Notes: generated by a model not told the origin, from the letters alone. DNA of 64,000 nucleotides from Saccharum officinarum (GCA_020631735.1 CM036159.1:21615511-21679510); one strand, 5' to 3'. Shown: positions 33,101 through 44,290, counted from the stretch's first letter. Numbers and translations: made by a program.

Positions 33101-36100
33101 GGAATGTCGTCTTGGCCACATCCTCGGGGTGCACGCGCACCTGATGGTACCCGGAGCAGAGGTCCAGCTTGGTGAAAAACTTTGCACCATGGAGTTCATC
33201 CAACAGCTCCTCAATGACCGGTGTCGGGAACTTATCTTTAACTGTTGCCGCGTTTAGAGCGCGGTAGTCGACGCAAAACCGCCACGTTCCATCTTGTTTC
33301 TTGACCAACAGTACAGGCGCTGAGAAGGGTGAGGTGCTGGGGCGTATAATGCCTTGTTGGAGCATGTCCTCGCACTGCGTCTCCAACTCATCCTTCTGGA
33401 GTTGGGGATATCTGTAGGGGCGCACTGCCACAGGTTCTGTTGCCGGCTTCAGATGGATCCTGTGGTCGCATGGGCGGGCAGGTGGCAGACCCCCTGGCAT
33501 GGCGAAAACGTCGCCGTAGGAGTCCAGCAGGCGCTCTAGCAGAGCCGGCTCCGAACCCTTGGCCATGAACAGGCGGGTGGCATGGAGGCGACCTGTAGGG
33601 GGGATGTCGGTGCGCGTCGAGCCAATCCCCTTCCACAACACCCGGCGACCATTGTGGTTGAACGCCATGCACAGGTCGTCGAAGTCCCACAGGATGGGAC
33701 CGAGGGTGCGCAGCCAGGTCGTCCTAAGGATCATGTCGTAGCAGCGAGGCCGATAGTGTAGCAGTCGATGGTGAAGAACTCATCGCCTATCCGAATGGCG
33801 ACGTCATGCGCGAGCCCACGACACGGCACACGGTCGCCATTGGCCACTGTCACGTGGGCGCCTTGGCTGTCCTGGAACCACAGGCCCACACGGTGTGCAG
33901 CCTGCCCACTAATGAAGTTATGCGTTGAGCCGGAATCGACCAGCGCCGTGAACTCATGGTTGCCCACGCGGACACTAATCTTCATCGTGTCCTCTGTCCG
34001 AATGCCTGTGATCGCGGAGAGGGAGATCAGCGGGGCGTCCGGGTCGAACGGGGCCTGCTCAGGGGCCACGGCCTCGGTAGCCGTGGGCACTGCAACGTCG
34101 TCATCCGGCTCCTCGACGTTGTAGTCGGCCGCTTCGAGGTAGAAGAGGCGCGCGCACTTGTGGCCACGCACATACGGCTCGTCACAGTTGTAACACAACC
34201 CCTGCTTGTGTCGAGCCGCCATTTCGTTAGGTGACAGCCGTTTGAATGGGCGTGGAGGAGCAGCTGATGGCGTCAAAGGCTGGGCGCCCTGTCCGGCGCC
34301 CGGGGCTGGTAGCGCGGGCAGACCCCCTGGAGCGCGGCGAGGTGGGCGCGGCGGCGGCGCCGGAAGGGCAAGGAGTGCTGGCCCATTCCGGCGCTCGTAG
34401 GCGCGTGCCAGCCGTATGGCACGCTGGAGATCCTTGGGCTCGTGCAGCTCGACGTCGACGCGAAGAGTCTCCGACAGCCCCCCGGTGAAGAGTTGGGCCT
34501 GTTGGAGTGGAGCGAGATGGCCCGCGTGCGCGAGCCGCGCCTGGAACGTCTCCAGGTACGCCTCCACGGTGGAGGTGAACGGTAGGCGCGCTAGATCCGC
34601 AAGATGGTTGGTACTGATCGGCGGACCGAAACGCTGGTGGCAGAGCAGCTTGAACTGTTCCCAGTGGGGTTACCCGGCATCGCGCTCCAGAGTGATATAC
34701 CACTGTTGCGCTGTACCGCTCAAGTGGTAGGACGCGAGCCACACGCGATCGGCGTCCGGGGTGTGCTGGGCGCGAAAGAACTGCTCGCACTTGTTCAGCC
34801 ACCCGAGCGGATCCACCTTGCCATCAAAGGTGGGAAAAGAGAGCTTGTGGAAACGCGGCACGGTGTGGCCCTCCGGTGGTGGTGGAACATTGGAACGCGG
34901 TGGCGTGAAGAGCATGGTGGCAGATGACAAGGCTGCGGATGGAGGCGGAAACGACGCACCCTGCATGATGGACGACAGGGATGGCACAGGCGATGGTGAT
35001 GGCGGAAAGGAGATGTGGGTGATAGGCACACCCATAGATGGCGGCAGGGGTGGAAGCGACACGGGTGCAACGGCGGAGGTAGCAGATGGGATCGCGGCCG
35101 CCGAGATGGAGGTGCTCGACTGCTGGGCCTGCGGCGCGGGAAGGAACCCCGACACGGGCGTGCCGGAGAACGGCAGCTCCGGGATGCCGCCGTAGCCTGG
35201 AAGACCGTATTGAGGCCATGGCCGAGCGAAGGAGGATGGACGGCCCTCCAGCGCCGTGACGCGCAGCGACAGGTCAGTGAGTTGGCGCTGCACTCCGTAG
35301 AGGGCAGCAGTCATCTGCGCAAAGGCCTCCATAGCCGTGAGTGGCGGCGGCTGTTGCTGCTCCGATGGCAACGGCGCGGACGGCATGATGGCGTTGGTGG
35401 TGACGGGTGCGGCAGCGGTGGTGGTGACGAGCGCAGCGGTGGTGGTGATAGGCGCGGCAGATGTGGTGGTGGGGAGGATGGGGGTGGTGTTTGCCGATGA
35501 CGACATGGTCTCCGATACCAGGTTGTTATGGCGGCGAGCTTTGCTGCGGAGGAAGTATGGAGGGGAGGCGATGGGATGAGGCTTGCTGCTCCGGCTGCGG
35601 CGAGTCGGCGCCGTGGCAGCGCGAGGCTGGAACACGCGGAGCGGAAAAACAGAATGACAGTAAAGAACCGGATTGGCTGGGAGCCCAAGGGAGACGTAAG
35701 TCTCAATCCCAGGCTGAGATTTCATTAACTGACTGTGTGGCCAATATAGGCGATTGTAGCACTTGCTAACAAACTTGACTAACAAACCTCCTAAAATTAC
35801 TCAAGCCAATCTAACAAACTGAAGTAAACTCTGATGCTACGCCTATTGACTTGGGACGCTGGGCGTGGTGACCGCGCACGGCTCGCTGCCTGTGGCCTGC
35901 GCCTAGCCACTGTGCCTCCTCTTCCTCTGGTAGGTGCGACCCACCATAACATCCTCCCTCCAATCGTAAATATAAGTTGTTCTAGACATTGACAAACTAT
36001 GAAGTGGAACTTTGAGTAGCAATTTCTATGAAAACATGTTTTTGAAAAAACATATTATGAAGTGCTTCTCAAGATGAATCTACCAACATCGACCTTATGA

Positions 36101-39100
36101 TGTCAATCTACCTGACTCATCATGTAATGGTCAATGTTAAAAATGTTTGACCTGTATGAATCCTAAAATAACTTGTATTTAGGAAATCAAAGCTGAAACT
36201 ACGCTATGTGTCTAAAGCAAATAGTTTCATAATAATTAGTGGAGCAGGCTGTATCTATCACCGTTCTTTTTTAAAAAAAAAACAGGAAAACAGCAGGGGA
36301 AGCCCCCACTGTTAGATTTTATTAAAACATAAAAACAAACACTGAGCAAAACAAACGGAAAACACTTCAGCTAAACCCGAGCGAAGCTAGAACAAGAAGA
36401 AAAACAAAGAACCACTAAACACAAGAATTAACCCAGGAGAGAAAAACAGATCACTTGTTTCCAGAAATCCTATACGCTTGTAGTCGAGCTTCATCTTTGA
36501 GAGATCTTCTCCAGGAAGAGAAGGAAGGAGGTCCTCTCATAAAAATGAGGTTATTGCGCTGCTTCCAGATTTGCCATGCAGAGATAATGAACACTTCCAT
36601 GAAGAAAGGATATGGAAAAGCTTGTTTGGCTTATATCATCATTGGTAGGCAATCCGTCGTAAGATTCCACTGAATGCCAAGGAACTGCCAACAGTGTTGG
36701 CTGAAAGAACAAGTGAAGAAGAGATGAAAGGCCATTTCTTCAACATTCATATTGCAAAGGACACAGTTGTAGTCGCCTTCCAGCTTGAGCTTTTTCCTCC
36801 TAAGGATGTTCCTAGTGTTGAGTCTGTCCATTAGTAAGAACTAGGAGAAAACTCTCAGTTTCTTGCAACGTTTGGACTTACAAATCCACAGGAAGGGAGA
36901 AGGGGGTTATTTTTTCATCCAATGTGAGGCAGAAATGCGCTTATAAAGGGCATCCAGCTAATTGGGTATTATAGTTACTATTGACAGTGTGACAAGACAA
37001 GGATTAATGGTTACTACATTGGTCGAATATAAATAAAGGTGATAAAGCCTAGACCTAGGGTGAAGCCGTGTGCAATATTCTGCCGTCCAAACCAAGTTGT
37101 CCAAGACTAGGTACTAGAAAGGTGGAAACATTATCAGTTTCATTGGCACATAAGAGAACTTGTGGATTCCTTAATGTCACAGTGCATGATTACTAAACTC
37201 AACATATCAAATATTGTTATTCTTCTACAACATGTTGTCCTTGGACAGAAGCACATGGAATAGGCTTTCCATCCCTTACTTCTATAAGTTTTTCCTCCTT
37301 TTTGTAGGCTGATTCACTGATGTGGTTTCATGGTGGCTCCTTGGGATTAGAAGGCCATGTTGCATAGGGTACAAGTGCATCTATGCAACATAAGTGTACC
37401 TGAAACGAGGTTTCCGGTATCCAGTTATCCACATCCAAGTCACTGTTACTGCCTTTATGGTATAATGTGATTAAGATGTGTGGACACACCAGCCATACAA
37501 GTTTCCATTTAGCAGTCTTTTACAACAACTGGTCTTGTCTGTCCTATTGACGCATGTTGACGCCTGCCATTCTTTGCCACAAGCATTGGCCGGTATGGTG
37601 GTTGAAGAAGGTAACTGTTGGATTGCCGCGGGTAACGGCGACTTGGCTGCCCTGCTCCTTTTGTTCAATGCTTGAGAGACCTTCGATGTCGTGGTTCTCG
37701 CATTTTCTATGTAATACCACATAGATGGTTGTGCGTTCTAGCGCTGTCTAGGATTGCCTCTCGCCATCCTCGACGGCAGCAAGGCGCTTTTGTAACAAAC
37801 ACCATCCTTTCCTCTTAATGAAACACGTGCAAGGCACGTTTGCGAAAAAAAATACCAGAAGCTATAAGGATCATCTCCTATATTCATTAGAATAAACTTA
37901 ATATTATACTAAGGATGACATCAACAAAAAAAAGAGTATCTATGAATGGGCACATATCTTGTGATTCCTTAGTAATTTTTCAGTTTTTACGACATAGATT
38001 GGAGTAGGCACTTACTTGACTCGTCCAGCCATCAAAGGACCCAACCACTAAAACATCTGAAGCAGGGTTGGCCCACATAATACAAACAGTACGGAGCTCA
38101 CTCAGTGCCTTCTCAACTTCATCAAGCTTCCTTTGTTTATCTTCAATTATTTTGTTCCTTTCACTGATGATGTGATAGATTTATAATAGGATAAGAGAGA
38201 ATGAGATGAAATATGAAGCATAGATGATTAATGTGAGGGCATACAATATCTCAAGTGCCATCTTCCCTTCTAACACAGCTATTTTAGCCCGGATTGATCT
38301 TAGCTCCTCCTGAGCCTGCATTACCTTTGTCTCCTCAAATTCCCAATCATCAGAGATGTCATCCAGCACAGTTGCTCCATTACTATTTGACTGAAAAAGT
38401 AAACAACAAATTAAGAAAGCCTGCTTGCTTAGAGAGACCAATATAATTCCATTAATAAGATCAAGATGAGAAACATCTCAGAGATGTAACTTAGACACCT
38501 GATTTATCACCATTTGAGTGGAAAAAGAAACAAGATATTTAGAATACAGCTGGCAAGTACAATGCCTCTAGAAACATTAACAATTTCACGAGGTCATTAC
38601 TGACAGGCTGTTTGCTTATTGTGCCATATTGCGCTTCCGACAGAAAACATTCAACACTGCAAGGGAGCATCCTCTACTGTCAACTGAAATCATTTGTACA
38701 TTTGTTTGCACTATTTTCTAATGACAGTTAGGTGTGTGTTCATGAAGATACCATTAATCACAGTGTTACACGATTTGATCAGAAGCTTCCCATGCTGGCA
38801 CTCTATCTGTGGGTTTTGTGGGTTGGGTGGGGTGGGGGGGGGGGGGGGGGGGTCAGGTTTGTTTGTTGGTGTACAGAGAATAGTCAAATAAAGGTCAGCA
38901 ACTGTAGACCAGGTAAAGAAAAGTGAATGCAATAAAACTTTTTAAACAGGAATTTGATAATTTGAAGAGATACACACCATATCTGATAAAACTTTATCAA
39001 ATCTTGATCTTAATGTCTTGAGAGCAGCAGAAAGGTCCAATTCCAGAGTTTGAAGACGTGAATGTATCTCATCTCTTTCAGTGCCAACACCATCACTAGG

Positions 39101-40881
39101 ATAATCACTTACAGCCACACCATTCGATGAGATTTGAACGTCATTTTGCACAGATGCAATGTCATCATGTTGGGATAATTTTCTTCTTTCAGTAGGTAGG
39201 ACCTCAGCAGCTGCAGAAACTAAATATGTCAACAAACAATTATGTAACAAATATGATGCACTATAGAATAAAGATGAGAAGTAGACATATAACCTTCAAA
39301 ATGAGATAAACCACCCTTGCCAAGGGTCCATGTTTTCCATGCATCATTGCTCGAACTCTGTAAGGTGTTGTTGCCCTCTATTGTTCCATTTTGAGAATGA
39401 GATCCATGGACACTTCCATTCTCAGGTACCCTTGGAATATGCCTACCACCAGCCGCTGTATGACTAGGGGCGCCACTGTTGCCAGCTAAAGTTGTACATA
39501 TGCAACATAGTTGCGTCATTTTAGTTAAATATACAAAAATGAAATGCAGTACTAGCTAACTAAATCAGTTGTTTGTAGTTCATAGCCCACTTGAGGGTAG
39601 GCTGAAACTAACTGCTGTGAACCTTCTGTTGATGCAAGGAAAAGAAGAAGAAAACAAAATAACTCAGTGGTGCTTTTGCAATTAGTCAAAATTTCAATCA
39701 TAACGTGAACAGTGCGAACTGTGAACATCAACATGAACATCAGTGATACGATGGATCACAGAATAACCGCAAATTGCTGTCACTATTCAATTTGCACTTG
39801 GCTGACAAAAAGGTTATGTTTGCTGTGTAGCCTTAAATGGACAACCCACAAATCATCACGGCATATTAGAGTTTGGCAAGGAAGTACTACTAAAAACCGC
39901 GCAACTGGAAACAAGTTATGTTCCTGAAGAACTCATACTCTCTGAGAATTTAAACCCACATACCATCATCGTCACTTTGGCTCTGTGTGTCGTGGGTACT
40001 ACTCCGTGGAGGTGGCCGCGCTCGCTCCCTATCCTTCTGCAGCCTGGTGAGCATCCCCTCGATTCCTGCTTTGAACCTGAGCTCGCTGCAACAGCCGTGA
40101 ATAACATGATTAACCAGCAGAACACGACGGGATTGAATCAGCTTTGAGCCTCAGCAGGCACCCACCTGGTCTCCTCTGTTTCCGGCTCCCGCCCAGATGA
40201 TGACGTCTCCTCTTCGTCGTCGTCGTCCTCCTCCTCCCTGCATCGCAGACAGCGGAATTCAGCGAGGAATCGCGCGATGACATAGAAGGGCACAGCAGAG
40301 CACGGAGCAATCCCAGCCACCCACCACTCGGAGTCCTCCACCGAGCCCGGCACTAGGTCACCACGGTAATACACGCCCGTCTCGGGCGGGTAGTCAGTGT
40401 GGCCCCCGCCCGATGAGCGCAGCGCAGCCGTCGTGGCGGGGCCCTCCGCGGCGGTGGAGGACGACCAGCCGAGGGAGAGCCAGCCTCCGCTGGACGCGAC
40501 GGCGGCCGCGAGGTCGGAGCGGCCCGCCGCGAGGAGCTCCTCGCGGGTGGGGAAGGCCCCGGGCTTGGCGGAGCGGCACATGAAGTCGTAGATCGCCGCC
40601 TCCAGCTCCTCCTGGCCCCGAGCGCGGGGCGCGGCGGCATTTGCGTCGCGCGGAGGCGGCTGCTGCGGCTGAGAGGGCGGGCGTGGCGCAGGCGTCGGTG
40701 TGTGGCTCCGGCCGTCGTGGCGGCGGCGGCGGTAGTATGGCAGCCTGGAAGAGTGCGGGGACGAGGAGGTGGACGACGCGGCGGGCAGGAGGCCGCGGCG
40801 GCGGCGGGGGTGGCAGCGAGGTGGCGCGGGTAGGATCAGGGCTGGGATTGGGAGGAGCAGCGAGGGGACGAGTGCGGGCAT
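29382..40881 (-). CDS. CBM48 starch-granule protein of the PTST2/PTST3 (FLO6) type, nine exons
   Basis: PTST2/3 proteins act in plastids in starch granule initiation, binding glucan through a C-terminal CBM48. I read nine exons on the minus strand: 40881-40166, 40085-39964, 39625-39557, 39485-39294, 39210-38978, 38390-38245, 38163-38016, 29617-29549 and 29477-29382. They join in one frame of 596 codons plus stop. The N-terminus (MPALVPSLLLPIPALILPAP, Arg-rich after) looks like a transit peptide. Near residues 95-145 is the family block EELEAAIYDFMCRSAKPGAF followed by GGWLSLGWS. Exons 5-7 are coiled coil (ERNKIIEDKQRKLDEVEKAL). The CBM48 covers exon 7 (WANPASDVLVVGSFDGWTSQ) to the end (YPGRYE, then KFIVDGVWKNDPLRPTVHNN). 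All introns are GT-AG except intron 3, where a GC donor (39556-39555) is needed to keep frame. Intron 7 is 8398 bp and filled with mobile elements. The PTST2 versus PTST3 choice is open; length favours PTST3. Confidence 0.88.
30037..30153 (+). mobile_element. Short retroposon with (TTG)n tail and 15-bp TSD, in intron 7
   Basis: A 117-bp insertion is flanked by the perfect direct repeat AGAATGTAACCAAGG (30022-30036 and 30154-30168). It ends CCTGCCCCAACTTGCTTGGGACAAAAGGCTAT followed by about 16 GTT units. CCCCAACTTGCTTGGGAC can form a small hairpin. Hairpin plus (TTG)n tail is the 3' end type I associate with plant RTE LINEs and their SINE partners; this copy is probably a 5'-truncated or SINE-length member. 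Confidence 0.75.
30266..30693 (-). repeat. 3' LTR of the chromovirus
   Basis: 428 bp, TGTTACGGCGGCGAGC to GACCCACCATAACA on the plus strand. The polypurine tract on the minus strand (CCGAGGGGGGGGAGAGA, 30694-30710) adjoins it. Confidence 0.92.
30694..32273 (-). pseudogene. Chromovirus integrase and chromodomain, disrupted
   Basis: The frame 32273-31377 carries the RNase H tail (VEYRPGRLNTVADALSRR), the HHCC zinc region (HTGGHEG, then CATCQRNKT), and the catalytic core with D (ADIAIDFIEALP), D (IVSDRDPVFT) and E (HPQTDGQSEAVNKT). It stops at TAG 31377-31379, where the family has Trp. The same frame resumes with VVYGRAPPDLL and YARKHYDANHRPLEF. After a frame change near 31080 the tail continues with GPYRVLERVGKVSYKLQLP and the chromodomain (VLVQWADVPPSDATWEQLDE, about 30730-30840). 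The chromodomain frame has no stop before the polypurine tract and reads on into the 3' LTR. Confidence 0.9.
32330..33734 (-). pseudogene. Chromovirus reverse transcriptase and RNase H, frameshifted
   Basis: The frame 33734 to about 33080 holds the polymerase start (LLVKKQDGTWRFCVDYRALN, then TKLDLCSGYHQVRV). A frame change near 33085 moves the palm to 33214-32768 (LVMPFGLSNAPSTFQ, then VFFDDILVYS with both catalytic aspartates). A third frame (32725-32330) has GYYRHFIQDFG, the connection domain and RNase H (VDCDASGSGFGAVL, then YERELIGLVHAV). All catalytic motifs are intact; only frame is lost. A homopolymer of C (32367-32376) near the end of the RNase H frame marks another likely indel. Confidence 0.9.
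33731..35506 (-). pseudogene. Chromovirus Gag and protease, one in-frame stop
   Basis: Translation starts at MSSSANTTPILPTTT (35506), four bases inside the primer-binding site. A Pro/Ala/Thr-rich N-terminus leads to the retrotransposon gag domain (FPTFDGKVDPLGWLNKCEQF). One TAA at 34670-34672 interrupts it, and the same frame continues to 33731 (FKLLCHQRFGPP, then SETLRVDVELHEPKDL). A CCHC knuckle (CYNCDEPYVRGHKC) is followed by an aspartic protease (LVDSGSTHNFIS). A one-base loss near 33742 separates protease from reverse transcriptase. Confidence 0.9.
35510..35520 (-). other. Primer-binding site of the chromovirus
   Basis: The minus strand reads TGGTATCGGAG three bases after the 5' LTR. 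It is complementary to initiator Met tRNA with one mismatch from the common TGGTATCAGAG. Confidence 0.8.
35524..35951 (-). repeat. 5' LTR of the chromovirus
   Basis: 428 bp, TGTTATGGCGGCGAGC to GACCCACCATAACA on the plus strand. It is the same length as the 3' LTR, with 8 substitutions between them and no indels. Confidence 0.92.
35952..36190. mobile_element. Truncated Stowaway-like MITE
   Basis: CCTCCCTCCAATCGTAAATATAAGTTGTTCTAGAC at the left and CTAAAATAACTTGTATTTAGGAAA at the right are partial inverted matches. The chromovirus landed at its left end, and the right terminus is lost. Confidence 0.55.
36266..36990 (-). mobile_element. 5'-truncated L1 LINE, 3' part
   Basis: The minus strand encodes a reverse-transcriptase zinc-binding domain (RLNTRNILRRKKLKLEGDYN, then CVLCNMNVEEMAFHLFFTCS). 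It then runs into a 3' UTR ending GTTTTAATAAAATCTAACAG, a GGGGGCTTCCCC hairpin, and a poly(A) (plus-strand T/A run at 36266-36282). Only the last few hundred bases of the LINE are present, with stops, so it is dead. It sits in intron 7 in the same orientation as the CBM48 gene. Confidence 0.75.
37440..37852 (+). mobile_element. L1 LINE 3' end fragment, opposite orientation
   Basis: The plus strand ends CCTCTTAATGAAACACGTGCAAGGCACGTTTGCG followed by A8, the characteristic grass L1 3' tail. Upstream sequence is 3'-UTR-like with no intact domain. The left boundary is a guess. Confidence 0.6.
38834..38852. repeat. G19 homopolymer in intron 5 of the CBM48 gene
   Basis: A run of 19 G preceded by GGTTGGGTGGGGT. 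The exact length is likely to vary or be misread. On the transcribed strand it appears as a C run. Confidence 0.9.
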
Positions 40882-41001
40882 CGCGGTCGCATCTCTCTCG
40901 GCGCTCCCGCTCGGCGAGGAGGAGGAGAAGTGAAGTGAAGAGAAGCGCAGAGGCAGGCAGAGGAGGGAGCGCGACGGGAGGGAGAGGAAGATGAGGAGGA
41001 G

Positions 41002-41166
41002 CAGTGGCGGATCCAAAGGGGGGCTGGGGGGCTCCAGCCCCCCCTAATTTCTTGATTTCAATGCTAATTACTGTAGCAAAAACTTGATTTCACCGTTAAA
41101 TCTTCGTGCAAATCAACATCTCTGTTGTTTTAGCCCCCCTTATCCCGCATCCCACATCCGCCACTG
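41002..41166. mobile_element. hAT MITE in the 5' region of the CBM48 gene
   Basis: 165 bp with perfect 11-bp terminal inverted repeats CAGTGGCGGAT / ATCCGCCACTG. The perfect 8-bp target duplication is AGGAGGAG (40994-41001, 41167-41174). The 8-bp duplication and CAGTGG ends assign it to hAT. It begins 113 bp before the ATG, so it lies in the promoter or 5' UTR. Confidence 0.9.
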
Positions 41167-41174
41167 AGGAGGAG

Positions 41175-43324
41175 AGGGCGTAGAGGAGCCGGTGGCGAGC
41201 CAATGCCAATCCCCCCCGCGCTCTGCGCCTCGTGCGAATCGAATGGCGACGCCGCAACGCCAACGCGCGCTCGCCCAAGCAGGCCCAGCCGTCAGGCGCG
41301 CTGTGCCGCCTCGCCCCGTACCGACCGTGCCTGCCTGCGCTGGCTACCACTACAGCCTGCAGGCTGCAGTCTCCCGCGGCCCAGAGCCCCCCACGCCGAA
41401 CGGTCGAGTGGCTCTCGCCGTCTCGCGCACGGCGCACCCGCGCGCGTCGCGTCGCCATATGGGCACGGGGGGCGTCGGGCCGGGAGAGCGGTTTTGCCCT
41501 CGTGCGCCCTGCGTGAGTTCCATTAGTTTTCGTGGCTACCAGCCCACCAGAGTACATACAGTACCTGGGATGATGGATCACCCGGGCCCTCGAATCCTCG
41601 ATCCGGAAACGATGTGATCGGTTTTGGCACACCCGCCGCGGCGACGGCGACGGCGACATCTGTGACAGAGAGCAAATCTCGTGATGCTTTTGGTTTGGTT
41701 TCTCGTCGCCGAACGTGGACTTGTCGCTTGTCGGTTCGATCCGGCACGCAAGGTCAGGCGCCACTATATAATAAAAACCTTCGATTTGGCACGCCTGATT
41801 TAATAGTGTACTGTAGTTCGAAAAAAAAAGATTTAATAATGCACTGTAAGGGATAGAGTGGTGAAATAAGGTGATGATTTAATGACTCCCCTGGTCCACA
41901 TCTTATTTGCAATTTCACTCTGATTCGCCTCAACTTCCTACTCATGAGCATGATGCAAACACCTGTGATGTCAAAAAGTTGAAGCTAACAAGGTATGTTT
42001 CCGATTATATTTGTTATTTTGTTGGATCGTTCTAGGTGTAGATCGAGTGGGTAGGTTCTTCTCTATTTTGGTAGATAGCACATGGATCCAAAAGATCTAG
42101 AGAGAGACAGAGAGGATGAGAATTGGGAGGTGTTACCGACCATCGCCCTGGGAGGAGAAGTCCGTACCTTGGGGCTTGGTGGAGGACGTGATCATGGCGT
42201 CGATGTCTAGTAAAGGAGCGGAGTCGGTGCAGCGGGGGATGCAGTGCAGTGGGCGTGCGATCCACGGGCGGCGATGGAGACCGGTGGGGCTTCCCGTCGC
42301 TGGCAGCGCCACCCTCTCGATCGGTCTAGGGATAGGGCTAGGACAGTGGGGTTTGTGGCGGCTCCAGTGAACCTCGTATCTTGAGCCCCTGGCCCCCACC
42401 TCCTCTTATAGGCACTGTGCGACGGGGGCCCACCAGCCAAACACGGGCTGGCGTCCCGATCAGGACGCGAGATTAGGGCCCACACCTGGCCGTTGGGTCA
42501 AGTATGGTGGAGATCAAACCAACAGTATTCACTTATTTTTCTTTATTATTATCACTGCGTTCATAGCTTGTCTTTTTGTAGTTCTGCTTGGAGCTTGTGG
42601 AGGCAATACAAGCTGTCATAGTACAAACGGAAAATGTTATGCCCAGAGATAGTTTTATGTTTCTTTACTCAATTCATTAAGGTTTAGTTTTTACCTATGA
42701 TGAGATACAACATAATAAAGAATGTTTTTGAAGAGGTTCACTCGTAAGAAATTACATGAATACACTGTCAAAAATATAGTGCCATGAGGTCATAGGATAA
42801 ATAACTTGCGCGAAGCTATTGGCGGTGAAGACTCGAGAGTGAGACTTCGCTCAGAGCCTCAGATACAGACAACCCTTTGGCCACTTGTGCCAGCCAAGAT
42901 TGCACGGCCGAAGGGCCGACGAGGGAGAACCTCCCTGCAAGTCCAAACCATGGTTGATGCTCAATGCCAGTGAAAGTGGTGTGCTTCAACCGACAAACAC
43001 ACTCGTGCCAGGGCTACCGGCTCTCATGGAGATGGGGGTCAACAATGCGCAGCGCCTGCGCTCCTCTTGAAGAGTTGCGAATACAAGACGTTTTGGTTCT
43101 AAATTCATTACTTTTGCTACGCACTTAGATATATATTATATTTAGATACATAGTAATTGCTACGAATCTAAAAATGCCAAAACGTCTTATAATTTTGGAC
43201 AATGGAAGTACCTCTCTTGGCTCTTACACAGGGGAACCCAAGTTCCAAGCTCTTCCAAATGGCAGTGGCACTCGACCTTTTTCATTGGGTGATTGGGTCC
43301 GATAGTAACATGGAAGAGTGATAC
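41175..43324. other. Upstream region of the CBM48 gene, no gene assigned
   Basis: 41175-41760 is GC-rich with overlapping frames on both strands and no domain. 42100-42490 is GC-rich and LTR-like in flavour (GGGGCCCACCAGCCAAACACGGGC), without a second copy. 43080-43210 has TTTTGGTTCTAAATTCATTAC..TAATTGCTACGAATCTAAAAATGCCAAAACGTC, the inverted remains of a Stowaway-like MITE. Confidence 0.4.
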
Positions 43325-44290
43325 ATACAGTGATAATGATACGCAGGTTTGTCCTGCATTCCCGTGGCCAAAACGATCACTGTAGTGAGACGCTGGAAAC
43401 CGAGATGTACGGCTGCCAAAAGCCAAAAAGTGAAAGTCCAAACGGTAACTGTCTAGTGCTCCAATGATTTCTGAGACATAAGTCATGCAGAAACCTGGAC
43501 CACCAGCTGAACAACCCATGACTCAGCCGCCTCAGGAGTCACCTGATCATTGGCCTGGCCCTTCGCAAAAAACCCAAGGTCCAACAAAACAAAACTGAAA
43601 TCTGCAACCATGGGGCTGGTTTCCAAAATAGCCAAGGCAAATGGGTAGAAATACTCAGTAAAGGTCACTGAAGCATTTCATAATACAGACAGCAAACCAG
43701 GCACAGAACAACCTCTGGAGTAGCACTGCCACGATCATACGCCAAACTGCTGTTGAAAGTGGGGTGGTTTGGTGGAAATAATTGGAATGCTACAGGACAA
43801 TGCTAATGCAGCCAGTTAGATTAGAAACTAGTAGTAGTAAGTAATACACTGATACCATACCCTGATACTGATACACACAGCTTTGTCCTGCATGCCCCGA
43901 TGCCCGTGACCAATGACCATTGTGGTGCAAGATGCTTGTAACCAATGACTGACCACTAAACAGTGGTAAACAAAACAGAATCTGTTGGGTGAATTCAGCC
44001 CAGAGAAACCTGGACCACGGTCTGATTGAACATGGCCTCGAGGCTTGCCTAAATCAATAAAATGCAGGCTTGTAGAATCAATATAGCTTGACAAACCACC
44101 CAAAAAAAATATAAGACCTGACGCCTGTAGTCACTGGAAGAATTTCCCGAATAGTAAAGGCAAATGAGTGCTCTGTATGATTATTGGAATATTTCATAAT
44201 ACAAAGACAACAACTTGAGAATAAAAGTACACAACTTTTGCTTCCATGCCAAACTGAAAAAGAAAATAGGGTAGCTTGGTGACAACATTT
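43325..44290. repeat. Diverged tandem duplication, two units of about 0.45-0.5 kb
   Basis: Blocks recur in the same order in 43325-43780 and 43850-44290. These are TTTGTCCTGCAT (43349 and 43883), GAAACCTGGACCAC (43490 and 44005), AATAGYMAAGGCAAATG (43626 and 44151), ATTTCATAATACA (43675 and 44191) and GCCAAACTG (43741 and 44248). The offset is about 515 bp. No coding function is evident. Confidence 0.6.

Larger units (their letters stand above)
30266..35951 (-). mobile_element. Complete Ty3/gypsy chromovirus (Reina-like), 5.7 kb, in intron 7 of the CBM48 gene
   Basis: Two 428-bp LTRs with TGTTA..TAACA ends flank gag, protease, reverse transcriptase, RNase H, integrase and a chromodomain on the minus strand. 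The target duplication TCCTC is perfect (30261-30265 and 35952-35956). By my alignment the LTRs differ at 8 of 428 positions (1.9%). Short LTRs, a small internal region and a chromodomain fit the Reina lineage of chromoviruses. The element is in the same orientation as the host gene. One in-frame stop in gag, one in integrase and several frameshifts make the copy defective. Confidence 0.93.

Noticed and set aside
41192..41617. Plus-strand frame upstream of the CBM48 gene as a divergent gene
   Set aside because: Three overlapping frames are equally open in GC-rich DNA, and none has a domain or splice support.
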